A DNA stretch of 64,000 bases from VFZS01 sp964353255 (GTDB lineage: Bacteria; Acidobacteriota; Terriglobia; Bryobacterales; Bryobacteraceae): assembly GCA_964353255.1 (NCBI GenBank), contig CAYGVJ010000005.1:19375-83374 (forward strand), written 5' to 3'. The notes below the pieces were generated by a model. The model did no database searches and had not been told where the DNA came from. It saw nothing but the letters and a program-made list of their open reading frames with translations. Shown one piece after another: positions 16,610-26,303 of this stretch (the first letter of the stretch is position 1; each line of letters begins with the position of its first letter). The translations under genes and the position numbers were made by a program.

Positions 16610-17398
16610 TCAGTCGCTCTTGCCGCGCCGGAAGCGCGCCCGAGCCGCCGCCGTCATCTTCTCGGTGGCGTACTGGAAGATCAGGCGGGGCGCGCGGTCC
16701 TTCCACTCCAGCAGGAAGGCCTCGACCGGAGCGGGTTGCTTCTTCCAGGCCTCGCGCAGAAACCAGCCCACCCCCTGCTGCACCGCCTTCTCGGGATCCA
16801 TCATCAGCGGGCGCAGGAAATCGAGCAGGGGGCCGACCTTGGGTTGTGCCTTGAGCAGGCCCAGCATGGCCACCGGCACCGCCCGCCGCTGGTACTTCAA
16901 CCTCGACTCCCGCCAGGCGGCCAGTCCTTCGAGTTTGACGCGGCGGCTTTCGAGCAGCGGGGCGATAATCTCCGCACACAGCACGTCCGTGTGGGCCCAG
17001 TTGCGGATGCCCGCCTCGAACCACTTGCCCAGCCCGTCGAGACTCGTCGCATCGAGCTGGTCGCGGTGCGCGACGACGAAACGGATGGCCAGAGCGCCTT
17101 CTTCATACTTGCCGCTCTCAAACAGCAGTTCTCCCAGCTTCAGGAAACCGCGCAAGCCCAGGTCGCCATAGCGCTCCAGCCACTCCTTCTGTTTCTCGGT
17201 CCATACCGGGTGGTTCTTGTCATTCAGCCCCCAGGCGTCATAGCCCTCCGCGAAATAGCGCGCCCACTTGGCCGCCTGGCTGGGGTTGGCATTGGCCGAG
17301 CAATACGACCGAATCTCCCGCGCGAGGCTGCCCACCCGGTCGGTCTTTCCGCTGCGGCGCCCTGAAGCGGGTTTCGACTGTTGCGCTGGCTTGGGCAT
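16610..17398 (-). CDS. AlkD-like DNA alkylation repair protein
   Basis: 262 residues of HEAT-like helical repeats. Recognisable segments are KWARYFAEGYDAWGLNDKNHP, cut here to AEGYDAWGL, then NWAHTDVLCAEIIAPLL and QQGVGWFLREAWKK. These match the DNA alkylation repair family related to AlkD, which excises bulky or cationic alkyl bases. The ATG at 17398 (MPKPAQQ) is taken rather than 17452, because the upstream residues are unlike the family and overlap the promoter side of the vapB-like gene. The Lys/Ser-rich N-terminus is probably disordered. Confidence 0.82.
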   Translation of the reverse strand: MPKPAQQSKPASGRRSGKTDRVGSLAREIRSYCSANANPSQAAKWARYFAEGYDAWGLNDKNHPVWTEKQKEWLERYGDLGLRGFLKLGELLFESGKYEEGALAIRFVVAHRDQLDATSLDGLGKWFEAGIRNWAHTDVLCAEIIAPLLESRRVKLEGLAAWRESRLKYQRRAVPVAMLGLLKAQPKVGPLLDFLRPLMMDPEKAVQQGVGWFLREAWKKQPAPVEAFLLEWKDRAPRLIFQYATEKMTAAARARFRRGKSD

Positions 17399-17452
17399 CA
17401 AGCGCAGGATAGCACGATCCGGTCTGCGGTTTCCGTGTGGTATCCTGGCCAT

Positions 17453-17698
17453 ATGAAAACAACGATCGATGTTGCTAGCAACATTCTGGACCGCTCCCGG
17501 GACCGGGCGCGCCGCGACGGCCTCACCCTGCGCGAACTGGTCGAGGAAGGGCTCGAACTTGCGCTGGCAGAGCGGGAACGGCTTCGCAGGGCTCCCGTGA
17601 AGCCCGTCACCTTCCGCGGCCGGGGCCTGGCGCCCGAGTTTCGCGGCGCGCGCTGGGCCCGGATCCGCGACGCCGCCTACGAGGGGCGCGGGTCATGA
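17453..17698 (+). CDS. VapB-type antitoxin
   Basis: 81 residues starting MKTTIDVASNILDRSRDRAR, a ribbon-helix-helix DNA-binding opening as in VapB/DUF2191-type antitoxins (core shown KTTIDVASNILD). The C-terminal half is basic (FRGRGLAPEFRGARW) and would wrap the toxin. It overlaps the PIN toxin gene by four bases. TATCCT at 17441-17446 sits so close to the ATG that the transcript may be nearly leaderless; autoregulation is the family norm. Confidence 0.82.
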   Translation: MKTTIDVASNILDRSRDRARRDGLTLRELVEEGLELALAERERLRRAPVKPVTFRGRGLAPEFRGARWARIRDAAYEGRGS

Positions 17699-18144
17699 TC
17701 GCCGTGGATACGAACGTCCTCATCTACGCGCACCGCCAGGACGCCGAATGGCACCACGAGGCGCTGGCCACGCTGAAGCGCCTGGCTGAGGGACCGCGAA
17801 GGTGGGCCATCCCGTGGCCCTGCGTGCATGAGTTCATCTCCATCACTACGCACCCGTCGATCTACGTGCCGCCCAGCCCCCTGCCGCTGGCGCTGGAAGC
17901 GATGCGCGTCTGGCTCAGTTGCCCGTCGTGCCGCGCCATCGGCGAAGGCCCGGACCACCTGGCCGTTCTGGAAGGCCTGGCGTTGAAGGGAAAGGTTCGG
18001 GGCCCGATGATCCACGACGCCCGTATCGCCGCCATTTGCCTGCAGAACGGCGTCATCGAGCTGTGGTCCGCGGACCGGGACTTGACGCGCTTCAGAGAAC
18101 TGAGAGTCGTCAACCCGCTGGTAGGGCGGGCAAGGAGACCCTGA
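17695..18144 (+). CDS. VapC-type PIN-domain ribonuclease toxin
   Basis: 149 residues with the full PIN acidic set: VDTNVLIYAH at the N-terminus, Glu in CVHEFISI, Asp in IHDARIAAI, and Asp in LWSADRDLTRF. It should be an active Mg-dependent RNase held by the upstream antitoxin. The stop (18142-18144) is immediately followed, in the same frame, by the headless ATPase gene described next, so the module may have inserted there or lost intervening DNA. Confidence 0.88.
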   Translation: MIAVDTNVLIYAHRQDAEWHHEALATLKRLAEGPRRWAIPWPCVHEFISITTHPSIYVPPSPLPLALEAMRVWLSCPSCRAIGEGPDHLAVLEGLALKGKVRGPMIHDARIAAICLQNGVIELWSADRDLTRFRELRVVNPLVGRARRP

Positions 18145-19733
18145 CAGAAAGGGCGTGGAGCACTATCCTTCGAGCCCGGGCCCGTCACGGTTTTCGTTGG
18201 CCCGAACAACTCCGGTAAGACGTTGATACTTCGGGGAATTTACCGTCATATCCTCCACGCAGAGGACGAGCGCCGCGGTGCGAGATGGTGGATTCTCGAC
18301 CAACTGGCCATCAGGTGGCCTTCGTGGGGCGAGATACAGCCCTTTTTCGCCCTCAATCCGGTCACCATCTGGGGAGCCGACAGGGACTGGGGCTGGATCT
18401 GCTCGGCAGTTGAAGACCGGCATGATGCCGCGGTTTCGAAGCTGGCCTCCGAGGCTATCGTGCGCGCCTCGACTCTGCTGTTGGACGGCGAGCGGCGTCT
18501 TTCCCTGCTCCAGCCGGTCCAAGCTTCAGACCCGCGCTCCCAGCCCACGGGAATCCTCCAAGCGCTGTTTCAGGACGACACGAGACGGAACCGACTCGCC
18601 CCCTCGTCCACGACGCATTCGGCTTCCACTTCGTCGTAGACCCCACCCATCCCCCGAGGCTAGAGCCACGGTTGTCGAGGATTCTTCCCAGCGGTCCCGA
18701 GATTCAGAAGTCGTTCGGCCAAGACGCAATCAGGTTTTTTGATCAAGCAGTCGCCATCGCGGACATGGGAGACGGCATAAAGGCGTTCTGCGGGGTCATG
18801 GCTGCTGTGCTGGCGTCCGATGTCAGGATCGTCCTCATCGACGAGCCCGAGGCTTTTCTTCATCCGCCCACAGCGAGGAAACTTGGGACTAATCTAGTCA
18901 TCCTTGGTGCTGAGCGCCAGGGCAGTCTTGTCGTATCGACACACAGCGCGGACGTCCTCATGGGGTGTGTCCAAGCCGGGAAGTGCCTCAACATCGTGCG
19001 GTTGACCTACCAGGAAGACATGGCTACGGCACGACTGCTCCCGCCGGATGAGATCAGGCAACTGATGCTCGACCCGCTGCTTCGGTCAACCGCTGTGCTC
19101 TCGGCTCTCTTCTACCGGGGTGCCGTGGTCTGTGAAGGCGACTCCGACCGGGTTTTGTATCAGGAGATCAACGAGCGCCTCATCGCCTCCGGCCAGCCCG
19201 GCTGCGCCGACTGCGTGTTCCTGAATGCACAGAACAAGAGCACGATTCGTAGGATTATCGAGCCCCTCAGGAAAATGGGCGTCCCCGCCGCTGCGGTGGT
19301 GGACCTCGACATCCTGAAAGGAGATGACCTAAAGGACCTCCTGAGAGCTGCCTCGGTACCCGATGGCGTCGTCAAGGGCTTGGGCCAGCTCCGCGGCGAA
19401 ATTGAGGCAGCCTTCAAACGGGGCGGTCGGGATCCAGGGAAGGACGGCATCGACGCACTTGCAGGAGACGAACGCGAATCGGCGCAAAAGCTCCTGTCGG
19501 ATCTGAAGGAATACGGCATCTTCGTCGTCCCAGTTGGCAACTTGGAGCGGTGGCTGCCGGAACTCAACGTGGTAGGCGAGAAGAGCCAGTGGCTCAGTAA
19601 CGTGCTTACGGCGTTGGGCAGCGACCCCGGTTCAGCGCGTTACGTACTACCGAAAGCCGGAGACGTATGGAGTTTCATTGAAGAGATCGGCCATTGGATA
19701 GTGAACCCTCACAGAAAGGGCGTGCCAGATTGA
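18145..19733 (+). pseudogene. OLD-like AAA ATPase/TOPRIM protein, start missing and frameshifted
   Basis: Directly after the vapC stop, in the same frame, the DNA encodes LSFEPGPVTVFVGPNNSGKT, which is the P-loop region of OLD/SMC-like ATPases. There is no usable start codon before it, so the N-terminus is lost. This frame runs to 18639. The homologous protein continues in another frame (LVHDAFGFHFVV, then the ABC-like LIDEPEAFLHP and STHSADVL, then TOPRIM-like VVCEGDSDR and VVDLD). One extra C in the C5 run at 18599-18603 would rejoin both halves. It is a former defence-type nuclease ATPase, or an assembly error at the homopolymer; the missing start argues for decay. Confidence 0.75.
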
Positions 19734-19816
19734 CGCGGCACACCGGCCGCCAGGAGCACTTGGCGGTTCAATGATCGCGTAAGGAGTGTTATGCTGAAGT
19801 AAGGAGGCGGAACGAC

Positions 19817-20056
19817 GTGCCGTGCGAGGCCAAGCTGACCAGCAAAGGCCAGATCACCGTGCCCTGCGAAATCCGCCGGCTCCTAGGGGTGCGCCAGGGC
19901 GACCGGCTGGTCTTCGAGACCGACGGAGGCGCCGTGCGCATGCGGCCTCTCCACGCTGAGAGCCCCTTCGCCAAGTATCGGGCCATTGGTAATCCGGGAA
20001 TGGCTTCCGGCCGCAAGGCGGTCGTCCGCTGGGTGCGCCAGTTGCGCGGTCAATGA
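19817..20056 (+). CDS. AbrB/MazE-type antitoxin
   Basis: 79 residues with the swapped-hairpin AbrB signature: AKLTSKGQITVPCEIRRLLGV (core SKGQITVPCEIR) and GDRLVFETDGG. Such proteins bind their own promoter and neutralise a PIN toxin. The GTG at 19817 follows AAGGAGG (19801-19807), and TATGCT at 19790-19795 is a possible -10. It overlaps the PIN gene by four bases. Confidence 0.83.
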   Translation: MPCEAKLTSKGQITVPCEIRRLLGVRQGDRLVFETDGGAVRMRPLHAESPFAKYRAIGNPGMASGRKAVVRWVRQLRGQ

Positions 20057-20418
20057 CCACGGTCATCGACACGAACGTCATCGTTGCCCTCTGGGACCGC
20101 GACCTTGCCCTCAGCACCGCTGCCCAGTCGGCCCTGGACGCGGCGCTCCAGCAGGGAGCGCTGATTGTGCCGGCGCCGGTCTTTGCCGAACTGATGGCTG
20201 CTCCCGGCAGGAACGAACGCTTTCTGGACGCCTTTTTCCGCGACACCGGCATCCTCGTGGACTGGAACCTGGACCAGCGCGCCTGGCGCATGGCAGGACG
20301 GCGAACTGAAGTTCGCCGCGGCACGCTCAAGCGTGCGCCACGATGTCACCTTGGCAGGCCACGAAACGTAGAAACTCCAGGGCGCAGAGGACTCGAGTCC
20401 TCTGCGCCACTGCGGTGA
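20053..20418 (+). CDS. PIN-domain toxin with its C-terminus replaced by repeat sequence
   Basis: The 121-residue frame begins as a good PIN domain: VIDTNVIVALWDRD, then Glu in PVFAELMAAPG, and continues to AWRMAGR at residue 83. From there the bases are those of a REP-like repeat also found at 28260, and the translation turns Arg-rich (RTEVRRGTLKRAPRCHLGR). The last third of a PIN domain, with its remaining acidic residues, is missing. The toxin is probably dead while its antitoxin is intact. A foreign tail that still folds is unlikely. Confidence 0.7.
   Translation: MTTVIDTNVIVALWDRDLALSTAAQSALDAALQQGALIVPAPVFAELMAAPGRNERFLDAFFRDTGILVDWNLDQRAWRMAGRRTEVRRGTLKRAPRCHLGRPRNVETPGRRGLESSAPLR
20298..20360. 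repeat. REP-like repeat, intact copy
   Basis: Two adjacent hairpins: GGCGAAC-TGAA-GTTCGCC at 20300-20317 and GCACGC-TCAA-GCGTGC at 20321-20336. A conserved tail CGATGTCACCTTGGC follows. A second copy at 28260-29603, split by an insertion sequence, matches along its whole length with a few substitutions. The copy truncates the PIN gene. Confidence 0.75.
20381..20408. repeat. 28-bp perfect palindrome between convergent genes
   Basis: Two 14-base arms (GGCGCAGAGGACTC and its exact complement) meet without a loop. It sits in the last codons of the broken PIN frame, 22 bases before the end of the convergent VIT/VWA gene. It may act as a two-way transcription stop, though no T-run follows, or be part of the same repeat family. 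Confidence 0.65.
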
Positions 20419-20430
20419 AGTGGTGCGCCG

Positions 20431-22815
20431 CTAGCCCCGGATTCGCGGCGCGACGTAGCGCACCACGCTGAGTTCGGCCAGCGCGGTCAGCTTCTCGATG
20501 GGCAGGCGTCCGATGACCAGCTTGGCGGTCGTCGGTTGCAGCACCACCTCGAAGCCCAGGTTCTTGAGCTGCTTGAGGGTCTCGGGCGAAGTGTCGGTAA
20601 GGAAGATCTGGATCTCGGCCTTGCCGTTCGCGACGAACTTGGCTTCCTCGGCAGTGAGCTTGAAGCCCGGGGTCTTCAGCCGGTCGGCGAGAGCCTGGAG
20701 CGCCGGGTGCAGTTTGGCTCTCTTCTGCTCGGCCGGGGACAGGACCCGCGCGGCGTCCGCCACGGCGACGCTCTCCGCCATTCGCGGCGCTGCCAGGGGC
20801 TGGGCGCGGTAGACTCCACCGGTCACGCCGCCGGCGACGCCGCCCACCACGCCGGCTGACTTTCGGGCCATCATTGCGGATGGCGCAAATGCTGTCTGCT
20901 CGCCCTGGGGGCCGAAGACGCCTTCATAGCTGACGCCCTCGGGCATCTCGACGGGCACCTCGATGCGGTGGGGTTGGCCGCCTTCGGTGACGATCATTTC
21001 CTCGACGGCGACGAAGGAAGTGAACTGGGTCATCAGGCGATACTCGAGGCCGAGCTGGGTGATGGCCTCGCGGACCTCCTGGCGCGCATTGCCTTGCTGG
21101 ATGCCGCTGTAGTCCTGGCCCATCAGCTCATCGATGCGGGTGCGCGCCCAGAGGGTGGCAAGCACGTCGTGCTGGGGCTCGGCGGCGGGCAGGGCAACGG
21201 GGATCTGGGTCGTGAAGTCACGCCCGCCGAGCTTGCCGCGCAGGCGGACGGAGGCGCGCGCCGGGGCGCTGTAGCGCCCGCAGAGGATGACGGGCTTGGC
21301 GCTGAACATGTCGGGGATGCGCTTGGGGTAGATCTCGGTGACGGGCAGGCCGGCCCAGTCGAGGGCGATGTCGGTGAGCAGCGGGTTGCGGACGCGCTCA
21401 TGGAACCGCTTGGCGGCCGCGGAGCCGTCGTCTTTGAGGCCCACGAACTCGACCTCGCCGCGCCCGTATTCGGCCATTTTGCTCAACAGGAACCGGTTCA
21501 CCGAGCTGCCGATGCCGAAGGCGAAGACACGGGCGTTAGGGTGCTTCTGCACCTCGGAGATGATCTCCATGTCGTTGCCCACGTAACCGTCGGTCATGAA
21601 GCAGACGATGCGGATGTGGCCCTGGGAATCCGAAGGGTCAAGGGCCGCGCGGATGGCCTTCATCATTTCGGTTCCGCCGCCTCCCGAGCGCGAGGCCAGG
21701 AATTCCTGGGCCCGGCGGAGGTTATCCGGGGTGGCGGGGACAGGCTCGGGGAAGAGGATGCGGGTATCGCCGGAGAACGTGATGAGGTTGAAGGTGTCGC
21801 GGGGGTAGAGGCCGTCGAGGGCGAGCTTCATGGTCTCTTTGGCCTTCTCGACGGGGAAACCGCTCATCGAGCCGGAGGTGTCGAGCACGAAGACCAGCTC
21901 CTTGGGCATGACGTCCTCGGCGACTACGCGCTCAGGCGGCTGCAAGATCAAGGTGATGAAGCCGCCACGCGCGGCGCGATGGGTCAGGACGGCGGTTTCG
22001 ATCTTGCGGCCGACGACATCGTAGTTGAGGATGAAGTCCTTGTTGGGGAGGACGGCCAGGTCGCGGAGGCGCACGACAGCGCGGGTGGGACTGGGGCGTT
22101 CGATGAAGGTTTCGTGGGTGCGGCAGGCGAGGCCGTCGATGGGGACGCCGGCATCGAGGGCCACCTCGATGGAGATGTCATGCCCGGCGCGCGTGCCCGG
22201 CTTGGCGACCGGGGGCGTGATGCGCGAGGCGTCGGGAACCTGGGTAGTGTCAGGCGCCCAACCGCCGCCGGTCCGCCCCACGGGCTGGCCGGGGATGTAG
22301 CGTGGGCCGACCACCGTGGGGAAGACGAACTCGTAGGAGCCGGCCTCATACTTGAGGAACTCGACGTAGCTGATGGTGACCTTCACCTTCTCGCCGGGCA
22401 TGATGTTGGCCACGGACTGGGTGAAGATGTTGGGCCGCTCCTGGTCCAGCAGGCCAGCGACATGGCCGGCGGCGCGGGCGGCCTCGTAGATGGCGCGGGC
22501 CTCTTCGCGGCGCTTGATCTTGCCGAGCACGACGCGGTTGCCGACCAGCATGGTCATGTCGTCCACGGCGGCCTGGTGAGGCAGCGGGAAGGTGTAGACC
22601 GCTTCGATCTTGCGCGGGAAGGAGTTCTCGAAATCCTGGGTGACGGTGACGCGGGCCAGGAAGCCGGTGATTTCGGCCTTGACCGCGGTGTGTTTGAGCG
22701 GGCACAACCCGAGCGGCTGGCCCTGGGAGTCCACGCTGGCGAGCGACCCGGTGTCTGCGGCGAGGCCGCCTGCCAACGCGAGCACGGCGCATGCAACTAC
22801 GAGTGCTGGTTTCAT
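20431..22815 (-). CDS. Secreted VIT and von Willebrand factor A domain protein
   Basis: 794 residues. A signal peptide (1-20, ending LAAD) is followed by a VIT domain at about 35-165 (ITGFLARVTVTQDFEN, AVYTFPLP, MLVGNRVVLGKIKRREEA). A VWA domain comes at about 300-480 with an intact metal site, DTSGSMSG, and MTDGYVG. A Gly/Val-rich linker (GVVGGVAGGVTGGV) leads to a C-terminal domain of about 90 residues with VIGRLPIEKLTALAEL, which resembles small propeptide-inhibitor folds. VIT/VWA proteins are surface or periplasmic binding proteins of unclear role. AGGAGGAAT precedes the ATG. Confidence 0.88.
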   Translation of the reverse strand: MKPALVVACAVLALAGGLAADTGSLASVDSQGQPLGLCPLKHTAVKAEITGFLARVTVTQDFENSFPRKIEAVYTFPLPHQAAVDDMTMLVGNRVVLGKIKRREEARAIYEAARAAGHVAGLLDQERPNIFTQSVANIMPGEKVKVTISYVEFLKYEAGSYEFVFPTVVGPRYIPGQPVGRTGGGWAPDTTQVPDASRITPPVAKPGTRAGHDISIEVALDAGVPIDGLACRTHETFIERPSPTRAVVRLRDLAVLPNKDFILNYDVVGRKIETAVLTHRAARGGFITLILQPPERVVAEDVMPKELVFVLDTSGSMSGFPVEKAKETMKLALDGLYPRDTFNLITFSGDTRILFPEPVPATPDNLRRAQEFLASRSGGGGTEMMKAIRAALDPSDSQGHIRIVCFMTDGYVGNDMEIISEVQKHPNARVFAFGIGSSVNRFLLSKMAEYGRGEVEFVGLKDDGSAAAKRFHERVRNPLLTDIALDWAGLPVTEIYPKRIPDMFSAKPVILCGRYSAPARASVRLRGKLGGRDFTTQIPVALPAAEPQHDVLATLWARTRIDELMGQDYSGIQQGNARQEVREAITQLGLEYRLMTQFTSFVAVEEMIVTEGGQPHRIEVPVEMPEGVSYEGVFGPQGEQTAFAPSAMMARKSAGVVGGVAGGVTGGVYRAQPLAAPRMAESVAVADAARVLSPAEQKRAKLHPALQALADRLKTPGFKLTAEEAKFVANGKAEIQIFLTDTSPETLKQLKNLGFEVVLQPTTAKLVIGRLPIEKLTALAELSVVRYVAPRIRG

Positions 22816-23012
22816 CTCGATTCCTCCTTACATCTGGGGAATGCCGCGAGGGATCGGATCCTTTCACGCGGCACCTGGTCTGGTTGCGGCCCTGCGGCGG
22901 TGTGGTATGCTTTGTTCCGCAGGGGGATGCCAGGACGGAGATCCTGGAAACAGGGGGATCGTGTTCACGATCCTTAGACCCCGAGAGTCGCCTGAGGAAG
23001 GAGGACACCCAC

Positions 23013-23942
23013 ATGGCGAAGTACCGCATTCTGTCTATCGACGGCGGAGGTATCAGGGGCATCGTCACGGCGATCATTATCCAGCGTCTCACCGCCGAGG
23101 CCGCCCTGAAGGGCTGGGTTGATTCGGCTGACCTGCTCGCAGGGACCTCGACGGGAGGGCTGCTGGCGCTCGGACTCGCGCACGGACTCGACATCCAGAA
23201 GATTCGAAGCCTTTACGAGGAGCGGGGAAAGGAGATCTTCGATGATTCGTGGCTCGATGACCTTCTCGATATTGGGAAGATCGCGGGAGCCGACTATGAC
23301 ATCAAGAATCTCGAACGCGAGTTGAAAAAAATCTTGGGAGACACGACCCTGGGACAGTTGAAGCGGCGCGTCCTGATCACCGCGTTCGACCTCGACAACG
23401 AGTCCCCTGACCCGCTCAAGCGCACGTGGAAGCCCAAGCTGTTCCACAATTTCCCGGGCAAGGGTAACGACGGAGGCGAGCTGGCGTACAAGGTTGGGCT
23501 GTACACCGCTGCCGCGCCCACGTATTTCCCCACCGTGGACGGCTATGTGGACGGAGGCGTGTACGCGTCCAACCCCAGCATGTGCGCCCTCGCTCAGACG
23601 CAGGATTCGCGGATCAAGAACGGACCGGCCCTCCAGGACGTGGTGCTGCTCTCTCTTGGAACCGGGACCTCGCTGGTTTACATCACCGGGAAAAACCTCG
23701 ACTGGGGATATGCCCAGTGGGCCAAGCCTCTGGTGAGCCTCATGCTCGACGGGGTGGCAGGCATCGCCGACTACCAATGCACGCAGATTCTGGGAGAACG
23801 GTATCACCGCCTGGCGCCTGTGTTCCCGGCGGGCGTCTCGATCCCGATGGACGACGTCGAGAAGGTCCCTTACATGGTGGGGTTCGCCAACGAGCTGGAC
23901 CTGGCGCCCACAGTGCAATGGTTGAAAGACTACTGGCTGTGA
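23013..23942 (+). CDS. Patatin-like phospholipase
   Basis: 309 residues. The oxyanion hole is DGGGIRG near the N-terminus, the nucleophile elbow is GTSTGG with catalytic Ser, and the catalytic Asp lies in VDGGVYASNP. It is a cytoplasmic acyl hydrolase without a signal peptide. AAGGAGG lies nine bases before the ATG. TTGCGG-N16-TATGCT further upstream could be the promoter. CapV effectors of CBASS defence are patatins too, but no nucleotide cyclase gene is near, so a plain lipase role is just as likely. Confidence 0.88.
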   Translation: MAKYRILSIDGGGIRGIVTAIIIQRLTAEAALKGWVDSADLLAGTSTGGLLALGLAHGLDIQKIRSLYEERGKEIFDDSWLDDLLDIGKIAGADYDIKNLERELKKILGDTTLGQLKRRVLITAFDLDNESPDPLKRTWKPKLFHNFPGKGNDGGELAYKVGLYTAAAPTYFPTVDGYVDGGVYASNPSMCALAQTQDSRIKNGPALQDVVLLSLGTGTSLVYITGKNLDWGYAQWAKPLVSLMLDGVAGIADYQCTQILGERYHRLAPVFPAGVSIPMDDVEKVPYMVGFANELDLAPTVQWLKDYWL

Positions 23943-24065
23943 GCCGGAATCGCCGAGCGTCGCGGTGATGTGGAAGCGCCGGCAGGCCCAGGTCCGGGCG
24001 TCGTGCTGCCTGGATTCGCTACACTGCATCTGATTGGCATACATACCGCATGCGGGAGGTTTTCC

Positions 24066-25184
<1,119 letters not shown>

Positions 25185-25193
25185 GGCGGAGAG

Positions 25194-26303
25194 CTACTTC
25201 CAGCGCAGCTCGATGTCCACCAATACCGGGCCCGGCGCGAGCTGACTGCTGGGCCTCACCCCCTCCAGCTTGGCGGCGGAGAGAATCAGCCGGAGTCTCT
25301 GCGGGCCGCTGAGCGCAGGCGCATCCTCCGCCGGAAGGATCTGCCGGCTCCTCGGCCCGAGCGTGACTTGCTGTACCAGACGCCAGGCTCCGGCGGGATC
25401 TTGGGCCAGCAATTGAAGGATACCGGCCTGGTTGGTCTCCACACTCAGCCGCAGGGAGTCTCCGCGCTGGAAGACGGTGTCCGGGGCAACTTCGGCGTAG
25501 CGGCCGGCAGGGTCCTTCTTGAGGATGCTGTAGCGAAGGCCCACGGCTGCGGAGCGCGGTTCCTCGGCGCGCGCTTTGTCAAGAGCCGCCGGGCCAAGCG
25601 TCTGGGCTTCCGGCGGGCCTGCCTCCGGCGGACGAAAGGCCGAAATCGCCAGCTTCTTTGGCTCGGCAGCGGCCGTCTGGCCCTGCCGGGCCTCCGCCAC
25701 CGTGGTGGGCGGCGGCTGGCTGATGCCTCCGACGACGCCTCCCGGGGCGCCTGCCAGTACGGAACGCGGTGCAGCCGCGAGGCTTTCTGCCTGCTCCGGC
25801 TTCTCCGCTGGCGGCGCCACGCGCGCCACTTCGGCTTCCACTCGGGCGCGATGAACAGCCGGGGCCTGCACGTGCGGAACCACGGGCGCGGGGCGGCGCA
25901 TTGCCTGGGGGGCGGAGGCAGGCGGACTGATCTTCTGGGCAACCTCGACCGAGGCCGCGGGCGGCGGGGCGAAGTGCTCAGGGGCCAGGCGGCGGTAAAC
26001 CGGGACCAGAACGGCCACTAGCAGAACCGTCACCGCGGCGCTGCCGGCCAGGCCCCAGGCCAGCCGGCGGTTCCACCACCCGAATAGGAGCTGGCCGAGC
26101 GACTTCTTCTCGGTGAGCTGCTCGAGCAGGTGGCGGCGCGCGGCGGGATCGGCCAGCAGCTCGCGGAGCGCCTCCTCGCCGGCGAGGGCGTCGAAGAGGT
26201 CCTGGTTAGCGAGGGCGGCCTCGAGCAGGGCCTGGCGCTCGGCCTCGGTGAGCGTGCCCGTGGCGTAGCCCCCCAGCAACTTCTCGACGTCTTCGGGCCT
26301 CAT
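25194..26303 (-). CDS. Membrane protein paired with an ECF sigma factor (anti-sigma-like)
   Basis: 369 residues. The cytoplasmic N-terminus (RPEDVEKLLGGYATGTLTEAERQALLEAAL, core LLGGYATGTLTEAE) resembles anti-sigma and zinc-finger-less ECF regulators. One transmembrane helix lies at about 86-105. The periplasmic part is Pro/Ala-rich with GGVVGGISQPPP and ends in a DUF4384-like beta domain (LRYSILKKD, FQRGDSLRLSVETN). The ATG at 26303 follows GGGAGG and overlaps the sigma gene stop (ATGA), which fits a sigma/anti-sigma unit. No Cys/His zinc motif is visible. Confidence 0.75.
   Translation of the reverse strand: MRPEDVEKLLGGYATGTLTEAERQALLEAALANQDLFDALAGEEALRELLADPAARRHLLEQLTEKKSLGQLLFGWWNRRLAWGLAGSAAVTVLLVAVLVPVYRRLAPEHFAPPPAASVEVAQKISPPASAPQAMRRPAPVVPHVQAPAVHRARVEAEVARVAPPAEKPEQAESLAAAPRSVLAGAPGGVVGGISQPPPTTVAEARQGQTAAAEPKKLAISAFRPPEAGPPEAQTLGPAALDKARAEEPRSAAVGLRYSILKKDPAGRYAEVAPDTVFQRGDSLRLSVETNQAGILQLLAQDPAGAWRLVQQVTLGPRSRQILPAEDAPALSGPQRLRLILSAAKLEGVRPSSQLAPGPVLVDIELRWK

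Noticed and set aside
20381..20408. Classical Rho-independent terminator
   Set aside because: The stem is strong but no run of T follows on either strand, so it was listed as a repeat.
20968..22977. A 669-codon open frame on the plus strand opposite the VIT/VWA gene
   Set aside because: It is the antisense of a gene with signal peptide, VIT and VWA motifs; its own translation is rich in Gly, Asp and His with no domain or ribosome site. High GC content keeps such frames open.
23013..23942. Patatin gene as a CBASS (CapV) effector
   Set aside because: No cyclic-nucleotide synthase, ubiquitin-like or JAB partner lies on either side.
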